A stretch of 7,013 nucleotides of DNA from JAYZDB01 sp036338025. Lineage in GTDB: Bacteria > Planctomycetota > UBA1135 > UBA2386. The DNA is taken from assembly GCA_036338025.1 (NCBI GenBank), contig JAYZDB010000105.1:1-7013 (forward strand), written 5' to 3'. The notes beneath the pieces are model-generated. The model was not told the origin of the DNA, did not search any database, and saw only the letters and a list, made by a program, of their open reading frames with translations. The position numbers and the translations under genes were made by a program. Positions 1-6,863 of this stretch are shown in pieces (within the stretch, counting starts at the first letter, position 1; each line of letters begins with the position of its first letter).

Positions 1-1284
1 TACCTCGAGATGACGATGGCCGCTCAGCAGGCGGTGGGTGTGGATGTGTGCTTGCTTGCGGGTACGCCCGAACTCGGCCTGGAGTGTGGCGTGACGGAGG
101 ACGAGTATCACGGTGTGCCTGTGCTACGCCTTCAGCGTGAGGACTGGTATCACGATCACTACGCGCACTCTTATCACGCAGGTGCATCGGAGTTGATCAG
201 GGAGGTCTTCAAGCGCGAGCATCCGGATGTCGTACATGTCCACCAGTGGATCCGCTTGAGTAGTGACCTGGTGGCGATTGCGAACTCCCTCGGGATTGCC
301 ACGGTGGTGACGCTCCACGATGTCTATACCTCGTGCCCGCGAGCGTTTCGCCTACATCGTGATGGGCACCCGTGCTTTCGAGATTTATCGGCATCGAGTT
401 GCCACGAGTGCGTCCCTCGTTTTGGGGCCGAGCCGCCGACGGAACTCGACGAAGGAATCGAGTTGTTCCGAGATCAGTACCGATCGGAACTTGAGATGGC
501 GGATCGCGTGCTTGTAGCGAGGGAGGTTACGGCTGATCTGTTGAGCCAAACCACGGGACTACCCCGCGAGCGCTACCAACTGCACGATTTGCCGTATCGC
601 CAGCGATTCGAGGATGTTGACGTCGTGGCGCCTGGCGGCGAGACCATTCGTTTTGGCTACTGGGGCAGCCTCACCCGGCACAAGGGTCCACACGTGCTGC
701 TAGCCGCGTTGCGGCAGGTCATCGAGAAAACCTCGGTACCGGTTGAGTTGCACCTGTTTGGACCGGTGGCGCCCGAGTCGTTTGCTGAAGAACTGCAGAC
801 GCTTGCGGACGGTTTACCGGTGACTTTCCACGGAGCATTTGAGGCGAGCGACATCGCTGCCACGGGGTTGCACGTCGGAGTATTTCCGGTGTTGTGTTTT
901 GAGGCTTTTGGGCTTGGGTTGGCAGAGTGTTTTGAACTCGGTTTGCCATCGATCGTCTCCGAGATAGGTGCGTTGGCAGAGCGTGTCAGGGATTCTGGGT
1001 TGCGGGTGCCGCCAGGTGACGTCGGGGCACTGGCTACTGCGATGCAATCGCTGGCCGAGGATGGCGAACGTCGCAATACCTTGGCTAGTGGGATTCCCGC
1101 ACCGGATCCAAACCCGGCCGCGCATGTCGAAGAGTTGGCCCGGATCTACGCTGCGGTAGGAGCGGAGGACCGCCGGGTACCGGTCCCGGTCTCCTCTGAG
1201 CGGCGTACAAAGTTCCTGGGCATGCAGAGGGAGTCGCTGTCTGCCGCCCTTCGGGACCAGGGTGGACGAGGGGGCCCCATGTAG
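1..1284 (+). CDS. GT4-family glycosyltransferase (GT-B fold), 5' end cut by window edge
   Basis: This is a glycosyltransferase that should move a sugar from an activated donor to an acceptor in cell-surface glycan synthesis; donor and acceptor cannot be read from the sequence. The frame is open to the window edge, with three codons before the first ATG at 10, and the first strand and glycine-rich loop of the N-terminal Rossmann domain are missing, so the true start lies upstream. Numbering from the ATG at 10: a DVVHVHQW segment at 73-80; four cysteines at 109, 122, 131 and 134 after TLHD; the C-terminal domain opening with RFGYWGSLTRHKG at 214-226; HLFGP at 248-252; and the GT4 EX7E motif at E298-E306 (EAFGLGLAE), followed by GLPSIVSEIG. 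The last 35 residues are a polar tail outside the fold. The following gene lies 60 bp downstream. The family call is strong; the exact function is unknown. Confidence 0.9.
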   Translation, partial: YLEMTMAAQQAVGVDVCLLAGTPELGLECGVTEDEYHGVPVLRLQREDWYHDHYAHSYHAGASELIREVFKREHPDVVHVHQWIRLSSDLVAIANSLGIATVVTLHDVYTSCPRAFRLHRDGHPCFRDLSASSCHECVPRFGAEPPTELDEGIELFRDQYRSELEMADRVLVAREVTADLLSQTTGLPRERYQLHDLPYRQRFEDVDVVAPGGETIRFGYWGSLTRHKGPHVLLAALRQVIEKTSVPVELHLFGPVAPESFAEELQTLADGLPVTFHGAFEASDIAATGLHVGVFPVLCFEAFGLGLAECFELGLPSIVSEIGALAERVRDSGLRVPPGDVGALATAMQSLAEDGERRNTLASGIPAPDPNPAAHVEELARIYAAVGAEDRRVPVPVSSERRTKFLGMQRESLSAALRDQGGRGGPM

Positions 1285-1344
1285 CTGGTTGAGGCCGCCG
1301 GGGTTTGTTCGAATCGCGAGGGGCCTTCGGTTACCGTCCGCAGA

Positions 1345-1698
1345 ATGAGCGTCGAAATTTATCGGGTCATTCATCTCGCCGGTCTGATTCTCGTGGCCGT
1401 GGGTCTGGGAGGTGTGCTGCTGCGAAATTCGTCCGACTCCCGGCCGAATAAACTCGCATCGATCTCCCATGGTGTGGGGTTGTTGGCGATGTTGGTGGCC
1501 GGTTTTGGATTGTTGTCGAAGCGTGGCTACGACTTTCCGTGGCCGACCTTCATTTTCATCAAGATCGGGATCTGGCTGTTGCTCGGAGCCACGCCGGCTC
1601 TCGTCAAGCGGGGCGTCATTTCAGCTGGTCTGGGCTGGCTGATCACCGTTGGCGTAGGGGTCTGGGCCGCGTATCTGGGAGTCATCAAGCAGTTCTAG
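1345..1698 (+). CDS. Small four-helix integral membrane protein, function unknown
   Basis: This 117-residue protein is almost entirely hydrophobic. Four membrane segments can be drawn at about residues 5-26, 37-57, 67-87 and 91-112, with short polar loops (RNSSDSRPNK at 27-36, KRGYDFPWP at 59-67). Histidines H10 in helix 1 and H42 at the start of helix 2 and the pattern of helices recall small SirB-like or cytochrome b561-like membrane proteins, but I cannot assign it to either, and two histidines alone do not show haem binding. It begins at the first ATG of the frame; there is no Shine-Dalgarno sequence ahead of it. It sits between a glycosyltransferase (60 bp upstream) and icd (70 bp downstream) in the same direction, which gives no functional hint. 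The smooth hydrophobic pattern and sensible amino-acid use make a real gene likely. Confidence 0.75.
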   Translation: MSVEIYRVIHLAGLILVAVGLGGVLLRNSSDSRPNKLASISHGVGLLAMLVAGFGLLSKRGYDFPWPTFIFIKIGIWLLLGATPALVKRGVISAGLGWLITVGVGVWAAYLGVIKQF

Positions 1699-1768
1699 GT
1701 TGAGTGCTGACGGGGTTCATCGCTAAGCTCTTGCGCCCTCGATCATTACCACCTGTCAAACCGAATAC

Positions 1769-2995
1769 ATGGCCGACAAGATCACGATGACCTCTGCGGG
1801 ACTCAATGTCCCGGACCTCCCCATCATCCCCTTCATCGAAGGGGATGGTATTGGCCGCGATATCTGGCGCGCATCACAACACGTATTCGATTCTGCTGTC
1901 GCCAAGGCCTATGGCGAGCAGCGCAAGATCTCGTGGTTGCCTGTACCCGCTGGAGAAGCTTCCTTCGAAGAGACAGGAGAGTGGTTGCCGGACTCGACGA
2001 TCGACGCTTTTCGCGATCACGTTGTGGGAATCAAGGGACCGCTGACTACTCCGGTCGGCGGTGGTATCCGGAGTCTCAACGTTGCTTTGCGGCAGCGTCT
2101 GGATCTCTATACCTGCTTGCGTCCGGTGCGCTGGTTCGAGGGAGTGCCGAGTCCTGTGAAGCGGCCTGAACTTACCGACATGGTGATCTTCCGTGAAAAC
2201 ACCGAGGACATCTACTCTGGCATCGAGTTCATGAATGGCGAGGAAGACGCCATTCGGTTCAAGAACATGTTGGCGGAGAACTTCCCTGATCGGTTTGGCA
2301 AAGTGCGCTTTCCCGACTCGGCGAGTTTCGGAGTCAAGCCAGTGTCTGTAGAGGGCACGACTCGGTTGGTTCGTGCGGCCATCAAGTATGCGATCGACAA
2401 CAACCGTGACAGCGTGACGCTCGTGCACAAGGGCAACATCATGAAGTTCACGGAAGGTGCCTTTCGCGATTGGGGATACGAACTGGCTACCCGGGAGTTT
2501 GGTGGACAGGAACTTGACGGTGGCCCTTGGCAGGTAATCAAGACTCAGGATGGCCGGGAGATCATCATCAAGGACGTGATTGCGGATGCCTTCCTCCAGC
2601 AGATCCTTACCCGTCCTGCGGAATACAGCGTCATCGCGACACTCAACCTCAACGGTGACTACATCTCCGACGCCCTCGCGGCCTGTGTGGGTGGCATCGG
2701 GATCGCGCCCGGAGGCAACATCAACTACGACACCGGTGTGGCGATCTTCGAGGCTACTCACGGCACAGCGCCGAAGTACGCGGATCAGGACAAGGTAAAC
2801 CCAGGGTCGGTAATCCTCTCAGGTGAGATGATGATGCGTCATCTGGGCTGGACCGAGGCCGCCGACCTGATTCTGAAGGGTATCGATGGCGCGATTAGCG
2901 CGAAGACGGTGACCTACGACTTTGAACGTCAGATGGAGGGAGCGACTCTTCTCAAGTGCTCCGAGTTTGGCGATGCGATTGTTGCCCACATGTAG
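1769..2995 (+). CDS. icd: NADP-dependent isocitrate dehydrogenase (E. coli type)
   Basis: Icd oxidises and decarboxylates isocitrate to 2-oxoglutarate in the TCA cycle, producing NADPH in the cytosol. At 408 residues it is close to the 416 of E. coli Icd, and it can be aligned with it from memory along nearly its whole length. Visible landmarks: IEGDGIG at 23-29; GPLTTPVGGGIRSLNVALRQ at 90-109, with the substrate-binding Ser102 that corresponds to E. coli Ser113; Y149 (DIYSGIE) and K221 (HKGNIMK), the catalytic pair; metal-binding aspartates D273, D297 and D301; and HGTAPKY at 331-337. The NADP-selecting residues K336, Y337, V343, Y383 and R387 are all present, so NADP rather than NAD is expected. 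Because Ser102 and its surroundings are kept, control by AceK kinase/phosphatase is possible but aceK is not in view. The start is the first ATG; a second ATG six codons on is less likely. No clear ribosome-binding site is seen. Confidence 0.98.
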   Translation: MADKITMTSAGLNVPDLPIIPFIEGDGIGRDIWRASQHVFDSAVAKAYGEQRKISWLPVPAGEASFEETGEWLPDSTIDAFRDHVVGIKGPLTTPVGGGIRSLNVALRQRLDLYTCLRPVRWFEGVPSPVKRPELTDMVIFRENTEDIYSGIEFMNGEEDAIRFKNMLAENFPDRFGKVRFPDSASFGVKPVSVEGTTRLVRAAIKYAIDNNRDSVTLVHKGNIMKFTEGAFRDWGYELATREFGGQELDGGPWQVIKTQDGREIIIKDVIADAFLQQILTRPAEYSVIATLNLNGDYISDALAACVGGIGIAPGGNINYDTGVAIFEATHGTAPKYADQDKVNPGSVILSGEMMMRHLGWTEAADLILKGIDGAISAKTVTYDFERQMEGATLLKCSEFGDAIVAHM

Positions 2996-3084
2996 CTTGG
3001 GCTGGACGGCGCTGCGGATTCAGGATCTTGATCCGGGAAACATCGTCGAGCTTGATTCGCGTGGGCGATGCTGGGTCTGAGCGG

Positions 3085-3582
3085 TCAGGCTTCGATTTTG
3101 AGAATGATTGCGCCTTGATCTACCGCTGCGCCCTCTTCCTCAAAGACCTCCACGACTTTGCCATCGATCCCGGCTAGCAGTTTGTGCTCCATCTTCATGG
3201 CGGTCAAAACGGCGACAGTCTGGCCAGCCGACACCGCATCACCTTTGGTGACGCGAATCTTCAGGATGGTCCCTGTCATGGGCGCGAGGATCATTCCGTC
3301 GCCCGAAGCTGTACGCACACCGCTACTTTCTGCTACGTGGGCGGTTAGAAGATAGGTCTGGTTGCCTAGGCGAACGTGCAGGTTGTTGTTAGCTGTGCGA
3401 CTCGCGGCGGCCTCGAAGTGTTGCCCATCGTGCTCGATCCCCAGGCGACCATCTGGCAAGACTGTCGCGCGAAGTTCGAGAACGCGGTCACCAACCATGA
3501 CCTGGAATAGATCCTCGCCCTTGCTCTTGGCGGTGACTCGGAGTCGTTCACCTTCGTGCTCGAAATCTCTGCTGTAGTTCAT
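3085..3582 (-). CDS. Biotinyl carrier subunit of an acyl-CoA carboxylase (BT-like region plus BCCP domain)
   Basis: This 165-residue protein carries the biotin that shuttles carboxyl groups from biotin carboxylase to the carboxyltransferase subunit. The C-terminal biotinyl domain spans about 95-165: APMTGTI at 100-106, and the biotin attachment site TAMKMEH at 127-133 with K130, exactly 35 residues before the C-terminus, the usual spacing in biotinyl domains. MKMEH followed by a GIDGKV turn is the form seen in methylcrotonyl/propionyl-CoA carboxylase alpha chains. Residues 1-85 are a beta-rich region that would correspond to the BT domain that docks on the BC and CT subunits in those chains. 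Its ATG overlaps the biotin carboxylase stop codon (ATGA, 4 bp), so translation is probably coupled and subunits made together. It is the last gene of the minus-strand string and faces icd. Together the two proteins match the size of one undivided alpha chain. Confidence 0.93.
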   Translation of the reverse strand: MNYSRDFEHEGERLRVTAKSKGEDLFQVMVGDRVLELRATVLPDGRLGIEHDGQHFEAAASRTANNNLHVRLGNQTYLLTAHVAESSGVRTASGDGMILAPMTGTILKIRVTKGDAVSAGQTVAVLTAMKMEHKLLAGIDGKVVEVFEEEGAAVDQGAIILKIEA

Positions 3583-5111
3583 GACTGATCCCAGATACGC
3601 AGATTGTCAATCTCATCCCACACTTCCGCGGAGCCGTCTGCAGTAGTCGCATTGGCCTGGGAGCTACCGCTATTCCCAGGAATGATCGATCGACACAGTG
3701 CTGCCGCCGCGTAGGCGAGGTCGGGAATGCCGCCGACAGGTCCCGCCGCGAGTTCTGGATGTTCGCCTAGAAACCCCGTGGACAACTGCCCGGCCCTGAA
3801 TTGTGGGCTGTCGCTGACTCGCGCCAGGAAGTCCACATTAGTGGGGACTCCCAGGTAGACAGTGTCTTTGAGCGCTTGCGCCATCTTGCGGCAGGCGCTG
3901 TCGCGCGAGGGAGCGTGCACGATGATCTTCGAGAGCATGGGGTCGAAGTGTACGCTGATTTCGCAATCCTCGAACACGCCGGAGTCGACGCGGATGCCCG
4001 GGCCAGCTGGTTCAATGACCCTGGTCAAGCGACCGGCGGCTGGTAGGTAGCCCTGCTCCGGACTCTCGGCGTAGACCCGCACTTCGATAGAATGGCCGCG
4101 TGGAGAGAACTCGCGGCCTTCCAGCAGGTCTGGGATCGCCGCACCACCGGCGATGAGCACCTGCAATTGCACGAGATCGAGGCCGGTCGTCATCTCTGTA
4201 ACCGGGTGCTCAACTTGCAACCGCGTGTTCATCTCCATGAAGTAGAAGTGGCCCTCATCGTCGAGGAGGAACTCGACCGTCCCGGCGTTTTGGTACCCGA
4301 CGTGCTTCGCGAGTCGCACAGCGGCTTCGCTCATATGTTGGCGCAGGTCTGGGCTGACGGCGGGCGAGGGCGCTTCTTCGATGACCTTCTGATGGCGGCG
4401 CTGAATCGAGCATTCGCGTTCATTCAGCGCGATGACATTGCCGTGGCTATCTCCGATGATCTGGATTTCGATGTGGCGTGCTGGCTCGACGTAGCGCTCT
4501 AGCAGCATCTCGCTGCTGTGAAACGCGCTCTGTGATTCGCGTCGGCAGGCTGCCATCTCCTCGAGGAAGTCTGCTTCCGCAGCGACCAGGCGCATGCCTT
4601 TGCCGCCACCGCCTGCCGATGCCTTGATCAGGATTGGAAAGCCGATTTTGCGAGCTTCCTCCAGCATCTGTCCGTCATCGCCCGAGTCCTGGTTGCAGCC
4701 GGGAACAACAGGAACATCGGCAGCGATCGCGGCCTCTTTGGCCTTCTGCTTGGAACCCAGGATTTCCATGGATTCAGGTTCCGGTCCGATCAAGCGCATG
4801 CCGACTGCCTCGAGTGCGCGGCAAAAATCAGGGTCCTCACTCAGGAACCCGTAGCCTGGATGGACCGCATCGCATTCGTTGATACAGCCCGCATCGAGCA
4901 GTTGCGGCACCTGCAGATAGGAAGAACTGGCGTCGTGACCACCGAGGTTGTGGGCGATCGATGCCGCCAGGACGTGAGCGGCGTCCGGGTCGATTTCGCT
5001 GTGCACGGCGACGGTTTCGATGCCCATCTCCTTGAGGCTGCGGCAGATCCGCACCGCGATCTCACCGCGGTTGGCTACCAGGACGCGCCGAAAGGGTGGC
5101 TCGAAGGTCAT
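3579..5111 (-). CDS. Acyl-CoA carboxylase biotin carboxylase subunit (alpha, split form)
   Basis: This 510-residue enzyme uses ATP and bicarbonate to carboxylate biotin on the carrier protein, the first half-reaction of acyl-CoA carboxylases. All three biotin carboxylase domains are present: N-terminal (VLVANRGEIAVRI at 10-22, HPGYGFLSE at 84-92), ATP-grasp (K121; K163 followed by the glycine-rich loop ASAGGGGKGM at 164-173; H213; E280, E293, N295 and R297 in EMNTR; E301) and C-terminal (R345; GYLPAAGRL at 354-362; HFDPMLSK at 388-395; GVPTN at 421-425). After about residue 475 a Ser/Ala-rich linker leads to EVWDEIDNLRIWDQS, which resembles the point where undivided alpha chains enter the BT domain, so the chain breaks between the BC and BT parts. 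It starts 55 bp after the aminopeptidase stop codon, with no Shine-Dalgarno sequence. Substrate (methylcrotonyl-, propionyl-, geranyl- or acetyl-CoA) cannot be told without the absent beta subunit. Confidence 0.96.
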   Translation of the reverse strand: MTFEPPFRRVLVANRGEIAVRICRSLKEMGIETVAVHSEIDPDAAHVLAASIAHNLGGHDASSSYLQVPQLLDAGCINECDAVHPGYGFLSEDPDFCRALEAVGMRLIGPEPESMEILGSKQKAKEAAIAADVPVVPGCNQDSGDDGQMLEEARKIGFPILIKASAGGGGKGMRLVAAEADFLEEMAACRRESQSAFHSSEMLLERYVEPARHIEIQIIGDSHGNVIALNERECSIQRRHQKVIEEAPSPAVSPDLRQHMSEAAVRLAKHVGYQNAGTVEFLLDDEGHFYFMEMNTRLQVEHPVTEMTTGLDLVQLQVLIAGGAAIPDLLEGREFSPRGHSIEVRVYAESPEQGYLPAAGRLTRVIEPAGPGIRVDSGVFEDCEISVHFDPMLSKIIVHAPSRDSACRKMAQALKDTVYLGVPTNVDFLARVSDSPQFRAGQLSTGFLGEHPELAAGPVGGIPDLAYAAAALCRSIIPGNSGSSQANATTADGSAEVWDEIDNLRIWDQS

Positions 5112-5166
5112 GAGACTTAACTGTAATCCGACTCTAGTCGAGGGACAGACAATTTACGGGCAGTGG

Positions 5167-6624
5167 TCACAGGCGCCGGATGGCTTCGGAGAGCAGGGCC
5201 GTGCCGAATCCGGTCGCCCGTTCGCCGATGAATGCCGGCCCAGCCAAGTCGACGTGGCACCATTTCGCATCGGTGTCCTCGATGTGCCAGTAGATAAATT
5301 GGGCAGCGCAGCTGCACTGCGCATTGGATCGATTACGGACCGAGTTCTTCATGTCGGCGATCGAGCTGCGGAATTCACGCTTGTAGAGTTCTGGCGCGAA
5401 CATCAGGGGGTGGACCATGTCACCGCTGGAATAGCCGGCGGCGACGACGCAGGCTTCGAGCTTGGGGTCATTGCTGAAGATGGCAGCGTGGTTGTTGCCT
5501 GTCGCGATCAGTTGCGCGCCAGTGAGGGTCGCGGCATCGAAGATCGTGTCGCACTTGAGAACCCGCGCGGCGTAGCTGACGCCGTCCGCGAGTACCAGCC
5601 TTCCCTCAGCGTCGGTGTTGTTGACCTCGACGGTCTTGCCCGAATGCATGGTGAGAACGTCATCTGGCTTGTAGGAGGTTGGCCCGACTGCGTTTTCGGC
5701 CAGGCACAGGACCAGCGAGATCTTGTGCGGACCGGCTTCCTGGGCGGCGATCCTGAATGCGCCGAGGGTGGCGGCTGACCCGCCCATGTCGCACTTCATG
5801 GTGGTCATGGCGGTGGGGCTTTTCATGCTTAGACCGCCGGTGTCGTAGGTGATGCCCTTGCCGACCAGTGCCAGGTGGCGGGACTTCCTGGACTTCTTGG
5901 ATGGGGTGTAGGTAGCGACGAACATCCGGGGTGCTTTGACTGCTGTGCGCCCTACCGCGTGGATGCCGCCGAGTTTGTTGTCCAGCAACTTGCCGCCGAC
6001 AATCTCTCGGCAGCGCACACCTTTGATGCCTCGCAACAGCTTGCGGGCTTGCTTGACCATCGCTTCGGGGTTCATCTCGGTGGGGGGCGCGTCCCCCAGG
6101 CGCGCGGCCTCGCGGGTTGCTTCGGCGGTGTCGCGCGTCGAAGAAGGGATCTGGATGGCCTTGCCCTTGCGGTCAACCGCTGCCACTCGGACCGTGCCGC
6201 GGCTGCCTGTGTTGCTTCCCTTGACGCTGTACAGGTGAAAACACCGAGCTAGTGCATTGACTGTGGGCAGGGCGTGATCAGCCTGGTCGAGAACGAGCAG
6301 GACTGCGTTGGTTGCTTTGTCGCTTAGTTTGGCGGCCTTGACTACGCGCTGCACGCACTCGGGGCGAGCCTTGCAGTTGTACCTTGAGACCCGGTCAGGG
6401 AGGCTCCCGACCGTCAGCCGCTCTTGCCTGGAATTCGTGAGCGTGGTCGCGGTTGCACCCAGGTCACCGGCCTTGAGGTTCTTGGTCAGCTTGTGTGCGA
6501 GTTTGTCGAGATCCTGACCGAGGATCTTGGGGAGTTTGCCGAGGGTCCTTTGTGGGGCAACGACGAGTAGGGAGTCGGCACCCTTGAGGAGGGCGGTGAC
6601 ATTCTTGGCGAAGGTGATCTTCAC
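5167..6624 (-). CDS. M17 family (leucyl) aminopeptidase, NPEPL1-like
   Basis: This is a cytosolic two-metal aminopeptidase that removes N-terminal residues from peptides, usually as a hexamer. At 485 residues it is a normal length for M17. The catalytic domain begins near 250 and holds all expected residues: K256 and D261 (VGKGITYDTGG), K268, D279 (MKCDMGG), and D338, E340 and R342 in the signature NTDAEGRLVLADG. The C-terminal part ADMKNSVRNRSNAQCSCA and GERATGFGTALL, plus CLAENAVGP, resemble human NPEPL1 more than E. coli PepA as I recall them, so pepA is not used as a name. Residues 1-200 form the less conserved N-terminal domain; a basic loop PSKKSRKSRH lies at 241-250, just before the catalytic domain. 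No signal peptide is seen. The start is GTG, overlapping the previous gene's TGA by 4 bp, which suggests translational coupling. Peptide specificity is unknown. Confidence 0.95.
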   Translation of the reverse strand: MKITFAKNVTALLKGADSLLVVAPQRTLGKLPKILGQDLDKLAHKLTKNLKAGDLGATATTLTNSRQERLTVGSLPDRVSRYNCKARPECVQRVVKAAKLSDKATNAVLLVLDQADHALPTVNALARCFHLYSVKGSNTGSRGTVRVAAVDRKGKAIQIPSSTRDTAEATREAARLGDAPPTEMNPEAMVKQARKLLRGIKGVRCREIVGGKLLDNKLGGIHAVGRTAVKAPRMFVATYTPSKKSRKSRHLALVGKGITYDTGGLSMKSPTAMTTMKCDMGGSAATLGAFRIAAQEAGPHKISLVLCLAENAVGPTSYKPDDVLTMHSGKTVEVNNTDAEGRLVLADGVSYAARVLKCDTIFDAATLTGAQLIATGNNHAAIFSNDPKLEACVVAAGYSSGDMVHPLMFAPELYKREFRSSIADMKNSVRNRSNAQCSCAAQFIYWHIEDTDAKWCHVDLAGPAFIGERATGFGTALLSEAIRRL

Positions 6625-6863
6625 GATGGGTCTACGGGGGTTGAGGTTGGGGAGGTCTTCTTGTCCTTGCCCACGTTCAAGGCAACGAACATCCCGATTA
6701 CGAATCCAATCAGCGCGGCCAGGAAGATCAACAGGGCCAGGGGCATGGTCGGGCGCCAGAACAGCAACTGGATCTCGATAGGTTGGAGGTTGCTGAACAC
6801 GAACAGTAGGAGCAGCAGCAGCAGGATGATGATGCCGATTCGTTTGAGTTTTCTCAGGTCCAT
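6621..6863 (-). CDS. LapA-domain (DUF1049) small inner-membrane protein
   Basis: This 80-residue protein has two hydrophobic segments, at about 9-24 and 41-63, joined by NLQPIEIQLLFWRP. An N-q-x-V/I-x-l-x-f-W loop between two helices is typical of the LapA domain. In E. coli LapA works with LapB in controlling LPS synthesis, but many lineages carry such proteins with no known role, and neither lapB nor an LPS gene is adjacent here. Both tails are short: a basic N-terminus (DLRKLKR) and a C-terminus with KDKK then Ser/Thr/Pro residues. It starts at an ATG inside the end of the preceding gene (10-bp overlap, ATGGACCTGA) and its TGA overlaps the aminopeptidase GTG, so it lies in the middle of a closely coupled string. 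The family call rests on topology and the loop motif, not on a search. Confidence 0.85.
   Translation of the reverse strand: MDLRKLKRIGIIILLLLLLLFVFSNLQPIEIQLLFWRPTMPLALLIFLAALIGFVIGMFVALNVGKDKKTSPTSTPVDPS
6811..6834. repeat. Short triplet repeat tract inside the LapA-domain gene
   Basis: Four AGC triplets (6811-6822) run into AGGATGATGATG on the plus strand. On the coding strand these encode part of the leucine/isoleucine-rich first membrane helix (seven leucines in a row at residues 14-20). Unit changes would stay in frame and only lengthen or shorten the helix. It may simply reflect codon choice for a poly-leucine helix. Confidence 0.4.

Noticed and set aside
1302..1326. TTCGAATC stretch (1308-1315) resembling the T-loop of a tRNA
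   Set aside because: The flanking five bases on each side do not pair as a T-stem, and no acceptor, D or anticodon arm can be built around it.
814..1470. 218-codon minus-strand open frame opposite the glycosyltransferase and membrane-protein genes
   Set aside because: It crosses the gap between two plausible genes and encodes a Pro/Arg/Gln-rich composition typical of an antisense shadow.
1699..1768. Possible promoter for icd
   Set aside because: TTGCGC at 1731 and TACCAC at 1747 are only 10 bp apart, and no other pair with 16-18 bp spacing is convincing.
1874..2761. 295-codon open frame antisense to icd
   Set aside because: It lies wholly inside a confidently assigned gene, its translation has no recognisable domain, and long antisense frames are common opposite GC-rich coding DNA.
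2984..3035. Small inverted repeats after icd (GCCCA/TGGGC at 2984-3002 and CGGAT/ATCCG at 3015-3035) as a terminator
   Set aside because: Stems are only 5 bp, loops are 9-11 bases and no T-run follows on either strand, so a Rho-independent terminator is not supported.
5129..5140. CGACTCTAGTCG inverted repeat between the aminopeptidase and biotin carboxylase genes
   Set aside because: A 4-5 bp stem with a tiny loop is expected by chance in a 55-bp gap; no operator or terminator features accompany it.
5020..5778. 252-codon plus-strand open frame across the carboxylase/aminopeptidase boundary
   Set aside because: It is antisense to two well-supported genes and its translation resembles no known family; it is best explained as a shadow frame.
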